DNA of 37,713 bases from Candidatus Binatia bacterium (GCA_022826945.1 JAJDTY010000049.1:1-37713), one strand, 5' to 3'. Shown: positions 16,499 to 25,544, counted from the first letter of the stretch. Notes: generated by a model not told the origin, from the sequence alone. Translations and numbers: made by a program.

Positions 16499-17374
16499 TT
16501 AATGCCGCTGCTCGCGCATGCGAAAAAAACGTAGCAAAGCGTCTACATACGGCTGATCAGTGCGTACCGTAATGGTGTCTGCGTGAGCGCGCCGCAACAT
16601 GCGCGCTCTGTCGTCCCGGGCCGCAGCCGCCTGCCTGGCGAACTCTTCCCGGACCCGTCGGTCACCGGTATCGACCATCTCCCGCTCTCCGGTTTCGGCA
16701 TCTTGAAGCTCAATCAGACCGATGTTCGGCAGGCTCAGTTCGCGGGGGTCGTCTAACACAATGGCAATCACGTCATGGCGACGATTGGCAATAGTGAGCG
16801 CAAAGGCGGCGTGCGGATCGAGCCAATCGGAAATGAGAAAGACCACCGCGCGCCGCTTACTGACATGATTCAGATGTTCCAAGGCGGCCGTGATACTGGT
16901 GCCGCGCTGCTGACTCTGGAAGGAGAGCACTTCACGAATCACCCGCAGGACATGGCGGAGTCCCTTCTTTGGCGGGAGCGACAGCTCGACTTCGTTACTG
17001 AATATCACCAGCCCGACCTTGTCATTATTGGTGATGGCCGAAAAGGCAAACAGGGCCGCCATCTCGGCCGCCATCGTACTCTTTAACTGAGACACGCTGC
17101 CAAACCGAGTCGAGGCGCTGGCGTCCACCAGGAGCATCACCGTGAGTTCGCGCTCCTCACTGAACCGTTTGACGTGTGGGACGCCCGTCCGGGCGGTGAC
17201 GTTCCAGTCTATGGTGCGGACATCATCACCGGGGAAGTATTGCCGGACCTCGGCAAACTCCATGCCGTGGCCCTTGAACGCACTCTGGTACTGGCCGGCA
17301 AACACATCGTTGACCAAATGGCTGGTCCGGATATGAATCTTGCGGACCGCTTTGAGCTGTTCCGAAGTGAGCAT
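16499..17374 (-). CDS. DUF58 family protein with von Willebrand A-like core
   Basis: This 291-residue cytoplasmic protein has the DUF58 hallmark GHGMEFAEVRQYFPGDDVRTIDWNVTART near residues 35-63, followed by a vWA-like core with LLVDASAST (DxSxS) and FLISDWLDP. DUF58 proteins regularly pair with MoxR AAA+ ATPases; the ATPase is thought to remodel or load the vWA partner. The start lies 3 nt after the moxR stop. All expected motifs are present. Confidence 0.9.
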   Translation of the reverse strand: MLTSEQLKAVRKIHIRTSHLVNDVFAGQYQSAFKGHGMEFAEVRQYFPGDDVRTIDWNVTARTGVPHVKRFSEERELTVMLLVDASASTRFGSVSQLKSTMAAEMAALFAFSAITNNDKVGLVIFSNEVELSLPPKKGLRHVLRVIREVLSFQSQQRGTSITAALEHLNHVSKRRAVVFLISDWLDPHAAFALTIANRRHDVIAIVLDDPRELSLPNIGLIELQDAETGEREMVDTGDRRVREEFARQAAAARDDRARMLRRAHADTITVRTDQPYVDALLRFFRMREQRH

Positions 17375-17377
17375 AAC

Positions 17378-18367
17378 CTAGGGTACGGGCACACCGTCAA
17401 AGATGTGTTTCAGGACGCTGTCCGCGGTCAGTTCTTCGGCCTCGGCCTCATAGGTAATAATGACCCGGTGGCGGAGAATATCCGGGCCGATGGATTTCAC
17501 ATCTTGAGGCGTGACGTAGCCGCGTCCCTGAAGCAGGGCGTACGCTTTGGCGGCGACGGTCAAGGACAGGGTGGCTCGCGGCGAAGCACCGTACTGAATA
17601 AAACGCTGAACATCAATGTTGTAGACCGCGGGATCGCGTGTGGCAAAGACCAGATCAATAATATAGTCCTTGATCTTATCGTCCAGATAAATCTGGTCGG
17701 TCAGGCCGCGCAACCGCACAATATCCTCTGTGCCCAGCACGGGACTGACGGCGGCGGGCTGAGCGGTGGATGCCATGCGATCCAGGATCTGTCGCTCTTC
17801 CGCCTTCGAAGGATAGGTCACCCACAGCTTCAGCATGAAACGATCGACCTGGGCCTCTGGCAAGGGATAGGTGCCTTCCTGCTCGATGGGATTCTGGGTG
17901 GCCAGCACGAGGAAGGGGGATGGCAGAAGATGGGTCTCCTCACCTATGGTGACCTGACGTTCCTGCATGGCTTCCAACAAGGCGCTCTGGACCTTGGCCG
18001 GCGCCCGGTTGATCTCATCCGCCAGAACGATATTGGCAAAAACCGGCCCCTTCTTGGTGGTAAACGTCCCCTCGCGCGGATTGTAAATCAGCGTCCCGAT
18101 CAGGTCGGCGGGTAGGAGGTCCGGGGTAAATTGGAGCCGCTGAAAGCTGGCGCTGATCGCTTGGGCCAGGGTTTTCACCGACAGGGTCTTGGCCAGACCG
18201 GGAACACCTTCCAGCAGGACATGCCCGTTCGCCAACAGCCCGACAATCAAGCGGTCGACGAGATACTGCTGGCCAATAATGACCTGGCCGATAGCATCTC
18301 GTAGGCGCGCCAGTGACACGGCTTCTTCTTTCACGCGTTCGTTCAGAGCTGAAATATCTCCGTCCAT
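17378..18367 (-). CDS. MoxR-family AAA+ ATPase
   Basis: This 329-residue ATPase has Walker A GVPGLAKT (about residues 54-61) and Walker B IVLADEIN (about 113-120), followed by the MoxR signature RAPAKVQSALLEAMQE, sensor region ATQNPIEQEGTYPLPEAQVDRF and a C-terminal lid. MoxR proteins act as chaperone-like ATPases for vWA partners. This is the first gene of the MoxR-DUF58-Bat operon, about 130 nt downstream of a good promoter. The start ATG at 18367 has GAGGAGAG upstream. Confidence 0.93.
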   Translation of the reverse strand: MDGDISALNERVKEEAVSLARLRDAIGQVIIGQQYLVDRLIVGLLANGHVLLEGVPGLAKTLSVKTLAQAISASFQRLQFTPDLLPADLIGTLIYNPREGTFTTKKGPVFANIVLADEINRAPAKVQSALLEAMQERQVTIGEETHLLPSPFLVLATQNPIEQEGTYPLPEAQVDRFMLKLWVTYPSKAEERQILDRMASTAQPAAVSPVLGTEDIVRLRGLTDQIYLDDKIKDYIIDLVFATRDPAVYNIDVQRFIQYGASPRATLSLTVAAKAYALLQGRGYVTPQDVKSIGPDILRHRVIITYEAEAEELTADSVLKHIFDGVPVP

Positions 18368-18498
18368 GGATTTGGCTACTCTCCTCAGTCGTGGTTGGTG
18401 CAGGCAAGCTGTAGACGGTAATAGACGTTGACAAGCCTGAATTTCTTCATTGATTGTGAGCGGTTCGTTTGTCCGAGACTGAATGTCTCTGAGGCGGA

Positions 18499-18527
18499 AA
18501 AATAAAAACCGAAACCACGGGTGTCAA
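18499..18527 (-). promoter_or_regulatory. Sigma70-type promoter of the moxR-bat operon
   Basis: On the minus strand, TTGACA (18527-18522) is followed after exactly 17 bp by TATTTT (18504-18499). The -35 is consensus and the -10 is close to it. Transcription would start near 18492, giving an untranslated leader of about 125 nt before moxR. Inverted repeats lie immediately upstream. Confidence 0.65.
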
Positions 18528-18532
18528 GGGTA

Positions 18533-18611
18533 CTCAAGAAGCGCGAGACTCTTGAGCCATAGCTAATAAATAGGCTATGTTTCTGTCTTTTAAGCCTTTT
18601 TGACAAAGGCT
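18533..18611. repeat. Three consecutive inverted repeats in the moxR/formate dehydrogenase divergent region
   Basis: Three perfect inverted repeats lie side by side. CTCAAGA (18533-18539) pairs with TCTTGAG (18550-18556) over a 10-nt spacer. CATAGC (18558-18563) pairs with GCTATG (18574-18579), also over 10 nt. AGCCTTT (18593-18599) pairs with AAAGGCT (18605-18611) over 5 nt. The first starts 6 bp upstream of the moxR -35. The last lies about 20 bp before the formate dehydrogenase start and could form a leader hairpin. They may be operators for divergent control. Confidence 0.45.
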
Positions 18612-18632
18612 CTGGTCAGGGTAGGGGAAACG

Positions 18633-20324
18633 ATGAAACAGAACGGGGAGCGCGGCAGAAAACGTCCACGGGGCCTTCGTACTCGGCCAAAAGGGCGCAG
18701 TGTTGACCCCCAGGCTCTCCGAGAAGTCCAAACATTGTTGGCCGATGCTCCGCGCCGTCGGGACCTCCTGATCGAACATCTGCATCTCATCCAGGATCGT
18801 TATGGCCATCTGTCCGCAGCTCACCTGGTTGCCCTTGCCCATGAAATGCAGCTCGCTCCGGTCGAAGTGTACGAGGTTGCCAGCTTTTACCATCATTTCG
18901 ATGTGGTTAAAGAAGGAGAAACCCCTCCACCGGCACTCACCGTTCGCGTGTGTGACTCGGTCAGTTGTGAGTTGGCTGGCGCAGAACAATTGATTTCCGT
19001 CTTAGAGAAAGAGATCGGGAAAGCCGTGCGGGTCCAGCGCGTTCCGTGCGTGGGCCGGTGTGAAACCGCGCCGGTCGCTGTGGTCGGCCAGAACCCGCTC
19101 GGCACGGCGAGCCCGGAGCGGGTGAGACAAGCCATCGAGCGCAAGGCCACGCAAGACAGCTTGCCGGCGGACACGGTTGACTGTCAGGCCTATCAGGCGG
19201 CCGGCGGATATCAGGTCCTGCGCGAGTGCCTCAACGGCAGCCGCGATGTCGATTCCGTTTTGCGCGCCCTGGAAGACTCCGGCTTGCGTGGTCTTGGCGG
19301 TGCCGGCTTTCCTGCCGGACGTAAATGGCGCATCGTCCGGGGCTATGAGGGGCCGCGCCTCTTGGCGGTCAATATTGATGAAGGCGAGCCAGGCACCTTT
19401 AAGGACCGCTATTATCTTGAGCGCGACCCGCATCGTTTTCTGGAAGGGATGTTGATCGCCGCCTGGGCGGCTGAAATCAGTGCCATCTATATCTACATCC
19501 GGGATGAATATCCGGCCTGTCTTCAGATTCTCAAGAATGCGATTGCTGCCCTGGAGGCCGACCCGCCGATGGTGCTTCCCGCCCTCCATCTCCGCCGTGG
19601 GGCGGGTGCGTATATCTGTGGCGAAGAGTCAGGCATGATCGAGTCCATCGAAGGCAAACGCGGCATGCCGCGGCTGCGCCCGCCGTATGTGGCCGAGGTC
19701 GGCCTGTTCGGGTGTCCGACCCTGGAGCATAATTTCGAAACCCTGTATTGGGTGCGCGATATTCTGGAGCGCGGGGCAGAATGGTTTGCGAGTCACGGTC
19801 GGCGGGGCCGCAAGGGACTCCGCTCGTTTTCCGTCAGCGGCCGTGTCCAAAAGCCGGGGGTGCATCTGGCCCCGGCCGGTATCAGTCTGCGTGAGCTGAT
19901 CGACGAGTACTGCGGGGGGATGCTGCCCGGACATGAGCTGTACGCCTATTTCCCTGGGGGCGCGTCCGGCGGTATTCTACCCGCCACGCTGGCCGACCTG
20001 CCGCTCGATTTTGATACCCTGCAACCCCACGGCTGTTTCATCGGTTCCGCGGCGATCATCGTCTTGTCCGATAAAGACAGCGCCAAGGCTGCGGCGCTCA
20101 ACGCCATGCGTTTTTTCTCGCATGAGTCCTGCGGAAAATGTACGCCGTGTCGCGTGGGGACACGGAAAGCGGCCGGCCTGATGGCGCAAGACCGCTGGGA
20201 CGTGCCCCTGCTTGAGGAGTTGGCCCAAGTCATGGGCGACGCCTCGATTTGCGGCTTAGGCCAAGCCGCGCCCAACCCGCTACGCAGCATCATCCAATAC
20301 TTCCCAGAGGAGCTTGCCTCATGA
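18633..20324 (+). CDS. Fused NuoE/NuoF-type diaphorase subunit of NAD-linked formate dehydrogenase
   Basis: This 563-residue protein joins a NuoE/FdsG-like thioredoxin-fold domain (residues 25-170, [2Fe-2S] ligands C107, C112, C139, C143) to a NuoF/FdsB-like domain. The latter has the FMN/NAD motif GLRGLGGAGFPAGRKW (218-232), NIDEGEPGTFKDR and a [4Fe-4S] site (SCGKCTPC near residue 505 and SICG near 545). It passes electrons between formate dehydrogenase and NAD+ in the cytoplasm. I chose the ATG at 18633 because AGGGTAGGGG lies just upstream; a TTG at 18600 would add 11 residues. The catalytic subunit follows with an ATGA overlap. Confidence 0.92.
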   Translation: MKQNGERGRKRPRGLRTRPKGRSVDPQALREVQTLLADAPRRRDLLIEHLHLIQDRYGHLSAAHLVALAHEMQLAPVEVYEVASFYHHFDVVKEGETPPPALTVRVCDSVSCELAGAEQLISVLEKEIGKAVRVQRVPCVGRCETAPVAVVGQNPLGTASPERVRQAIERKATQDSLPADTVDCQAYQAAGGYQVLRECLNGSRDVDSVLRALEDSGLRGLGGAGFPAGRKWRIVRGYEGPRLLAVNIDEGEPGTFKDRYYLERDPHRFLEGMLIAAWAAEISAIYIYIRDEYPACLQILKNAIAALEADPPMVLPALHLRRGAGAYICGEESGMIESIEGKRGMPRLRPPYVAEVGLFGCPTLEHNFETLYWVRDILERGAEWFASHGRRGRKGLRSFSVSGRVQKPGVHLAPAGISLRELIDEYCGGMLPGHELYAYFPGGASGGILPATLADLPLDFDTLQPHGCFIGSAAIIVLSDKDSAKAAALNAMRFFSHESCGKCTPCRVGTRKAAGLMAQDRWDVPLLEELAQVMGDASICGLGQAAPNPLRSIIQYFPEELAS

Positions 20325-23074
20325 CCGCCGTTCCCGAAGGCGCAAAGCTGACTTCCTTTCTCCTGGACGGGCGGGCGGTCGACGCCCTGCCTGGCGAAAC
20401 CATTTTACAGGCGGCCCGTCGTCACGGCGTTGATATTCCTCACCTGTGCTATAAAGACGGGCTCCGACCGGACGGAAATTGTCGGGCCTGTGTGGTGGAA
20501 GTGAAGGGGGAGCGTCCCCTTGCTCCTTCCTGCTGTCGGACACCGCAGGAGGGCATGGAGGTGGCAAGCACGAGTGAGCGCGCCCGCCACTCCCAAAAGC
20601 TGGTTCTCGAATTGTTGCTTTCGGACGTTGTCGAGACCCCCTATACCCGCGACTCGGAACTGGCGACCTGGGCACGCGCACTGGAAGTCGGCACACCGCG
20701 CTTCGCCCCGCGTCGGCAGCCGGAAGCGGATGGGTCTCACCCGGCCATTGCCGTGAATCTTGACGCCTGTATTCAGTGCACCCGCTGTCAGCGCGCCTGC
20801 CGTGAAGAGCAGGTGAACGATGTCATTGGCTACGCCCTGCGCGGCAGCCAGGCCAAGATCGTCTTTGATGTGGACGACCCCATGGGCAGCAGCTCCTGCG
20901 TTGGCTGTGGTGAATGCGTCCAGGCCTGTCCCACCGGGGCGCTCATGCCGGCCAAGGAGGTGGGACTGATTGAGCCGGACAAAACAGTGGATTCCGTCTG
21001 TCCCTATTGCGGAGTGGGCTGTCTGCTCACCTATCATGTGAAAGACAACACCATTCTGCACGTGACCGGGCGTGACGGCCCGTCCAACCACGGCCGGCTG
21101 TGTGTGAAAGGCCGCTACGGTTTTGACTATATCACCCATCCGCATCGGCTCACCCAACCCTTAATCCGAAAACCGGGAGTCCCCAAGTCCACCGAAATCA
21201 CCATCGACCCGGCCGATCCCTCGGATGTCTTTCGTGAAGCCTCCTGGGAAGAAGCGCTCGACTTGGCGGCGGCCGGCCTCAAAAAGATCCGTGACGAAAA
21301 AGGCGGCCAGGCGCTGGCCGGATTTGGCTCGGCCAAGGGCAGCAATGAAGAAGCCTATCTTTTCCAGAAGCTGGTGCGGACCGGATTCGGGACGAACAAC
21401 GTCGATCACTGCACCCGGCTGTGCCACGCCTCGTCGGTCGCCGCCCTCCTGGAAGGCATCGGGTCGGGCGCGGTTTCCAATCAGGTGGCGGACGTGGCGG
21501 AGGCGGAGTGTATTATCGTCATCGGCTCCAACGCCTCGGAGAACCATCCGGTTGCGGCGACCTTTATGAAGAACGCGGCCAAAGCGGGAAAGACGCTGGT
21601 GGTCATGGACCCCCGTCGGACCGAGCTCGCCCGCCACGCGTCGTATTATCTCCAGTTCAAACCGGACACCGACGTGGCCCTGCTCAATGCCATGATGCAC
21701 ACCATCATCGAGGAGGGCTTGGTGCACCAGGAGTTTATCGAGCAGCGCACCGCCGGGTTTGACCTCATTAAGCAAAACGTGGCCGGCTTCAGTCCCGAAG
21801 AGATGGAGCCCGTATGCGGGATTGCCGCCGAGACCATTCGAGAGGTTGCCCGTCTCTATGCCACCGCGTCCGGTTCCATGATTTTCTGGGGAATGGGCGT
21901 TTCGCAGCATATCCACGGCACGGACAACGCGCGCTGTCTCATCGCGCTCGCGCTGATGACCGGACAGATCGGTCGTCCTGGGACCGGACTCCATCCGTTA
22001 CGCGGCCAAAACAATGTCCAAGGGGCGTCTGACGCCGGTCTGATTCCCATGATGTTCCCCGAATACCAGCGGGTCGATAACGAGGAAGTACGGCAGCGCT
22101 TCGAAGCCCTGTGGGGCGTCTCCCTGGACCCGCAGGCTGGTCTGACCGTGGTCGAGATCATGGACGCCATTCTCGACGACCGGCTACACGGCATGTACAT
22201 CATGGGCGAAAACCCGGCCATGTCCGACCCTAATCTGCATCACGCGCGGCAGGCCTTGGCGAAGCTCGACCACCTGGTCGTGCAGGACTTATTCCTGACC
22301 GAGACCGCGGCGTTTGCCGACGTGATCCTGCCGGCGTCCGCACTCCCGGAGAAGACCGGCACGTTCACCAACACCGACCGGCGCGTCCAGCTTGCCCGGA
22401 GAGCACTCGACCCGCCGGGCCAGGCCCGCCAGGACCTCGACATCATTCAGGAGATGGCCCGCCGTCTGGGACTGGACTGGCAGTATCACGACACCGCGTC
22501 GGTCTACGAAGAGATGCGCCAGGCCATTTCCGCCCTTGGGGGGATCAGTTGGTCGCGGATCGAGAGCCAGGACTCCGTCACCTACCCCTGCTGGACCGAA
22601 GATGATCCGGGTCGGCCGGTGGTGTTTCAAAGGGATTTTCCGACCTCGGACGGCATCGCCCGCTTCGTCCCCGCGCGTTTAATTCACGCTGACGAACTGC
22701 CCGATGCCGAGTTTCCTTTTGTACTGATTACCGGCCGTCAGCTCGAACACTGGCATACCGGCGCGATGACCCGCCGGGCGAGTGTCCTGAACGCCATCGA
22801 ACCGCAGCCCGTGATCAACGTCCATCCTGAAGACCTGGCCGCGCTGGACGGCACAGAAGGAGACCTTCTGACTATTGCCTCCCGCCGGGGTGAGATCACT
22901 GCCTACGCGCGGGCGGATGCCGGCTTGCAACGCAACGAGATTTTCATCCCCTTCTGCTATCAGGAAGCCGCCGCAAACCTGCTGACGAACGAAGCGCTGG
23001 ACCCCTACGGGAAAATTCCCGAGTTCAAATACTGCGCGGTCCGGGTCAGCGTCAACCGCGCCGCGGAAGCCTGA
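20321..23074 (+). CDS. fdhA: NAD-linked formate dehydrogenase catalytic (alpha) subunit
   Basis: This 917-residue molybdo- or tungstoenzyme contains an N-terminal [2Fe-2S] ferredoxin domain (C43, C54, C57, C71). Two [4Fe-4S] clusters follow (C150/153/156/160 and C193/196/199/203), then the CPYCGVGC cluster (C227/230/234/261) and the bis-MGD-binding catalytic domain. The metal ligand is Cys368, followed by His369, in HCTRLCHASS; there is no selenocysteine. It oxidises formate to CO2 and reduces NAD+ through the fused subunit upstream; such enzymes can also run in reverse. The start overlaps the upstream stop by ATGA. The nearby MobA-like fusion could supply guanylated cofactor. Confidence 0.93.
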   Translation: MTAVPEGAKLTSFLLDGRAVDALPGETILQAARRHGVDIPHLCYKDGLRPDGNCRACVVEVKGERPLAPSCCRTPQEGMEVASTSERARHSQKLVLELLLSDVVETPYTRDSELATWARALEVGTPRFAPRRQPEADGSHPAIAVNLDACIQCTRCQRACREEQVNDVIGYALRGSQAKIVFDVDDPMGSSSCVGCGECVQACPTGALMPAKEVGLIEPDKTVDSVCPYCGVGCLLTYHVKDNTILHVTGRDGPSNHGRLCVKGRYGFDYITHPHRLTQPLIRKPGVPKSTEITIDPADPSDVFREASWEEALDLAAAGLKKIRDEKGGQALAGFGSAKGSNEEAYLFQKLVRTGFGTNNVDHCTRLCHASSVAALLEGIGSGAVSNQVADVAEAECIIVIGSNASENHPVAATFMKNAAKAGKTLVVMDPRRTELARHASYYLQFKPDTDVALLNAMMHTIIEEGLVHQEFIEQRTAGFDLIKQNVAGFSPEEMEPVCGIAAETIREVARLYATASGSMIFWGMGVSQHIHGTDNARCLIALALMTGQIGRPGTGLHPLRGQNNVQGASDAGLIPMMFPEYQRVDNEEVRQRFEALWGVSLDPQAGLTVVEIMDAILDDRLHGMYIMGENPAMSDPNLHHARQALAKLDHLVVQDLFLTETAAFADVILPASALPEKTGTFTNTDRRVQLARRALDPPGQARQDLDIIQEMARRLGLDWQYHDTASVYEEMRQAISALGGISWSRIESQDSVTYPCWTEDDPGRPVVFQRDFPTSDGIARFVPARLIHADELPDAEFPFVLITGRQLEHWHTGAMTRRASVLNAIEPQPVINVHPEDLAALDGTEGDLLTIASRRGEITAYARADAGLQRNEIFIPFCYQEAAANLLTNEALDPYGKIPEFKYCAVRVSVNRAAEA

Positions 23075-23119
23075 CCGGCCCCCCTCGTTGCCTCCCGTTC
23101 GGGCGTTGGGAGCGCTTCT

Positions 23120-23491
23120 CTAATGGAGGTCCCGGGCGTATTCTTTCAGCAGCGCCAGGGGAATATGTTCGAGGGTGGCCTCGTGGGTGGAGGCCAGGAT
23201 CACGACGGGTGCGGCCCCGGCCTCGTAGGCTTCCTTCCAGCGTAGCGCACACAGACACCAGCAGTCTCCGGGCTGGAGACCGGCAAAGCCAAGCTCCGGG
23301 CGGGGTGTGCTCAGGTCGTTGCCCTTTGCCTTGGAGAAGGCCAGAAATTCTTCGGTGACTTGGGTACACACGGTATGCAGGCCGACATCTTCCCTGCCGG
23401 TATTGCAGCAACCGTCTCGATAAAAACCGGTTAACGGCCGCGAACTGCACACCTCAAGTTTTTCGCCTAAGACATTTTTTGATTCGTACAT
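23120..23491 (-). CDS. DUF2237 family protein
   Basis: This 123-residue protein matches the uncharacterised DUF2237 family along its whole length. Signatures are PLTGFYRDGCCNTG, DVGLHTVCTQVTEEFL, the GNDLSTPRPELGF segment and PGDCWCLCALRWKEA. The several conserved Cys and His residues suggest metal binding or a redox role, but no function is established. It lies 54 nt after the second AFOR-linked microprotein on the same strand and may be the last gene of that unit, although DUF2237 genes often stand alone. Confidence 0.9.
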   Translation of the reverse strand: MYESKNVLGEKLEVCSSRPLTGFYRDGCCNTGREDVGLHTVCTQVTEEFLAFSKAKGNDLSTPRPELGFAGLQPGDCWCLCALRWKEAYEAGAAPVVILASTHEATLEHIPLALLKEYARDLH

Positions 23492-23545
23492 AATGAAGAT
23501 ATCTCTCCCATGCTCCGTGCATAAACATCTTTCTCAGGGACACTA

Positions 23546-23668
23546 CTATTGCGCTGGTTTCTCAGGCTTCTGCGGGGATGATTTGTGGGCGTGGGAAATC
23601 GCCTCGCAAACCACGATACCGAGACCGGTCAGAAAAATTGCAAAAGCAAGAATGACGAGCCATTCCAT
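23546..23668 (-). CDS. 40-aa single-pass membrane microprotein downstream of AFOR
   Basis: I read this small gene by hand. The ATG at 23668 shares its A with the TAA of the preceding microprotein (TAATG), and GGAGG lies 7 nt upstream. The product has an N-terminal hydrophobic helix (WLVILAFAIFLTGLGIVV), then a polar tail ending PQKPEKPAQ. The coupled start and strong ribosome site make it a credible gene. No family is recognised. It may anchor the aldehyde oxidoreductase, or an electron-transfer partner, to the membrane. Confidence 0.65.
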   Translation of the reverse strand: MEWLVILAFAIFLTGLGIVVCEAISHAHKSSPQKPEKPAQ

Positions 23669-23733
23669 TACAGGTCCTCCAGTTCATCTTTGAGCCAGCC
23701 GATTTCTTCCTTTAATTTTTCTGATTTTGACAT
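23668..23733 (-). CDS. 21-aa charged helical microprotein downstream of AFOR
   Basis: This very short frame begins with ATG at 23733, 5 nt after the AFOR stop, with GAGGG before it, and ends in TAA at 23668. That stop shares a base with the start of the 40-aa gene. The product (starting MSKSEKLKEEIGWLKDELE) is a strongly amphipathic, charged helix with heptad-like spacing of Leu and Ile, so a short coiled coil is plausible. The gene layout is the main evidence. An alternative is that it is only a reinitiation leader for the next gene. Confidence 0.5.
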   Translation of the reverse strand: MSKSEKLKEEIGWLKDELEDL

Positions 23734-23738
23734 GGCCC

Positions 23739-25541
23739 TCAGAGCCCCAATTCCCTTCTCTTCTCCTCCGTTATCAATCCCTGTGCATCCCAGCCTCGGG
23801 CGGCATAGTAGCTTTGAATCATCAGGTGAAGCTCATCCGGGGTCAGACCCACTCCCCGAGCAACGCCGCTCGACAACGGCTCGGTCAAGAGGCGGGGCGG
23901 CAGCCAGTCGTCCTCAGGCCGCCAGCCCTCACGCATGTTAAACAGTTTCTTGAGTGTATTGATACGTTCGCCGACCTGCCTGAGGTCTGTGTCGGTATAA
24001 TTCCACCCCGTCACCGCGCTCATGAGGTAGGCTGTCTCGGAATAAAAATCATCAAAACACTTGCGTAAAAACTTACACACAATCAGTGAGTCCAGAACTG
24101 CGGAGAAGTCTTCGGACGCGACAACCAGCGCCCCGCGACCGGCATCGGCTTGCAGACGATCAACCCGGCCCGAGAAATCCGCCTCATACGCTCCTGAACG
24201 GTTATGGCAGGCTCCGCGCGGGCTGACCGCCAAACCGAGCGCCATGGTCTTGAGGCTGCGTGGCTCGTAGCCCGGCAGCTCCATGCCTTTGACATGCATG
24301 GCGAAGCTCTCCGCTTCAGCCCCGATGCGGAGAGCCGCCAGCCGCGAGCCCTCGGCCAGGACCGCCCCCACTCCTCGTCTGTGGGCAATATCCGGGATCA
24401 GGGCGAGAATCGCTTCCGCGTTGCCGAAGGACAGCCCTGTCTCACGCAGCTCGGGCCAGAGGCCCTTGTCCGCACACTCCGCCGCCCAGGCGATGGTGCC
24501 GCCGGTACTAATGGTATCCAGGCCGTACCGGTCGCACAGCCGGGCGGCCCGTAGCACCGCGTCCGGCTCCTCAATGCCGCACAGTGGGCCGAACGCAAAG
24601 AGGGTTTCGTATTCAAGCCGTTGGGCCTCACCGCTCAGGGATCGAAAGAGGCGCTCACAGCGAATCGTGCATGCGGCGCAGCCGTGCGTCTGGCTGAAAC
24701 CATTGGTGATAAAGGCTTCTCCGCTGAGCGCTTCCGCCTGGGTAAACGGGGCGTTCTGAAAATTATAGGTCGGCAGACTACCCAGCCGATCAAAGACCGC
24801 CAGGTTCGCCACCGTTCCAATTTCGCGGTATTTTGCCGTCTGCGGCCCAACACTCCGCTCGCGTAAGGTGGCGGCAATTTTTTCCACCACCTCCGTATCG
24901 GCCACGGCCACCCGACAATGACCCCGCAGGGCAACAGCCTTGAGCTTCTTGGCGCCAAACACCGCGCCAACGCCACCCCGTCCGGCATGCCGGCCCTCAT
25001 TGCTGAGGGTTGCAAACCGTACGAGATTTTCCCCCGCCCGCCCGATGGCGGCCACCCGGACCTCCGCCCCTTTTTCCGTGCGTTCCGCGAGCCGAATGCG
25101 TTCTTCCGTTTCCTGGGCGCTCAGTCCCGTCAGATGGGTTGCCGTGCGGAACTCGACTCCGTCGTCCGTTATCAGGAGATAGGCGGGTTGCTCGGCCGCG
25201 CCGGTAATCACCAGCGCATCGACTCCGACCCGCTTGAGCTCCAGGGCGAAGAAACTGGAGGAGAGCGAGTCCGCAATAAAACCGGTCAGGGGCGACTTGG
25301 TGACAACCGCGTACTTGGCGGTGGTGGTCAGGCCTGTTCCGACCAGCGGAGCACTGGTAAAAATGAGCGGATTGTCGGCCGAGAACGGTTCCACGCCAGG
25401 AGGTGCGTGATCGTACAGCAGAGACGCGCCCAGACCCACACCGCCCAGCACTGCGGTGAGCCGAGACGCTTCGATGTCCTGCCAGGCGTATGACTGCGTG
25501 GTGAGGTCTATCCGGAGCAGACGGCCGTGGAACCCGTACAT
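23739..25541 (-). CDS. Aldehyde ferredoxin oxidoreductase family protein (tungsten/molybdopterin)
   Basis: This 600-residue enzyme has the AFOR family start MYGFHGRLLRIDLTT, the pterin-binding GRGGVGAVFGAKKLKAVALRG (about residues 187-207), and the [4Fe-4S] motif CAACTIRC (C288, C291, C295) with a later Cys near residue 495 as the fourth ligand. Family members oxidise aldehydes or reduce acids and pass electrons to ferredoxin, using a bis-pyranopterin tungsten or molybdenum site. It is next to a MobA-MoaD fusion (3-nt gap) and followed by two coupled microproteins, which form a compact operon. The substrate is not predictable. Confidence 0.92.
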   Translation of the reverse strand: MYGFHGRLLRIDLTTQSYAWQDIEASRLTAVLGGVGLGASLLYDHAPPGVEPFSADNPLIFTSAPLVGTGLTTTAKYAVVTKSPLTGFIADSLSSSFFALELKRVGVDALVITGAAEQPAYLLITDDGVEFRTATHLTGLSAQETEERIRLAERTEKGAEVRVAAIGRAGENLVRFATLSNEGRHAGRGGVGAVFGAKKLKAVALRGHCRVAVADTEVVEKIAATLRERSVGPQTAKYREIGTVANLAVFDRLGSLPTYNFQNAPFTQAEALSGEAFITNGFSQTHGCAACTIRCERLFRSLSGEAQRLEYETLFAFGPLCGIEEPDAVLRAARLCDRYGLDTISTGGTIAWAAECADKGLWPELRETGLSFGNAEAILALIPDIAHRRGVGAVLAEGSRLAALRIGAEAESFAMHVKGMELPGYEPRSLKTMALGLAVSPRGACHNRSGAYEADFSGRVDRLQADAGRGALVVASEDFSAVLDSLIVCKFLRKCFDDFYSETAYLMSAVTGWNYTDTDLRQVGERINTLKKLFNMREGWRPEDDWLPPRLLTEPLSSGVARGVGLTPDELHLMIQSYYAARGWDAQGLITEEKRRELGL

Positions 25542-25544
25542 GGT

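Noticed and set aside
17174..18115. 313-aa plus frame over moxR and the DUF58 gene
   Set aside because: Antisense shadow of two well recognised genes.
20930..21440. Possible selenocysteine codon in the formate dehydrogenase
   Set aside because: The catalytic position is an ordinary Cys (HCTRLCHASS) and there is no in-frame TGA.
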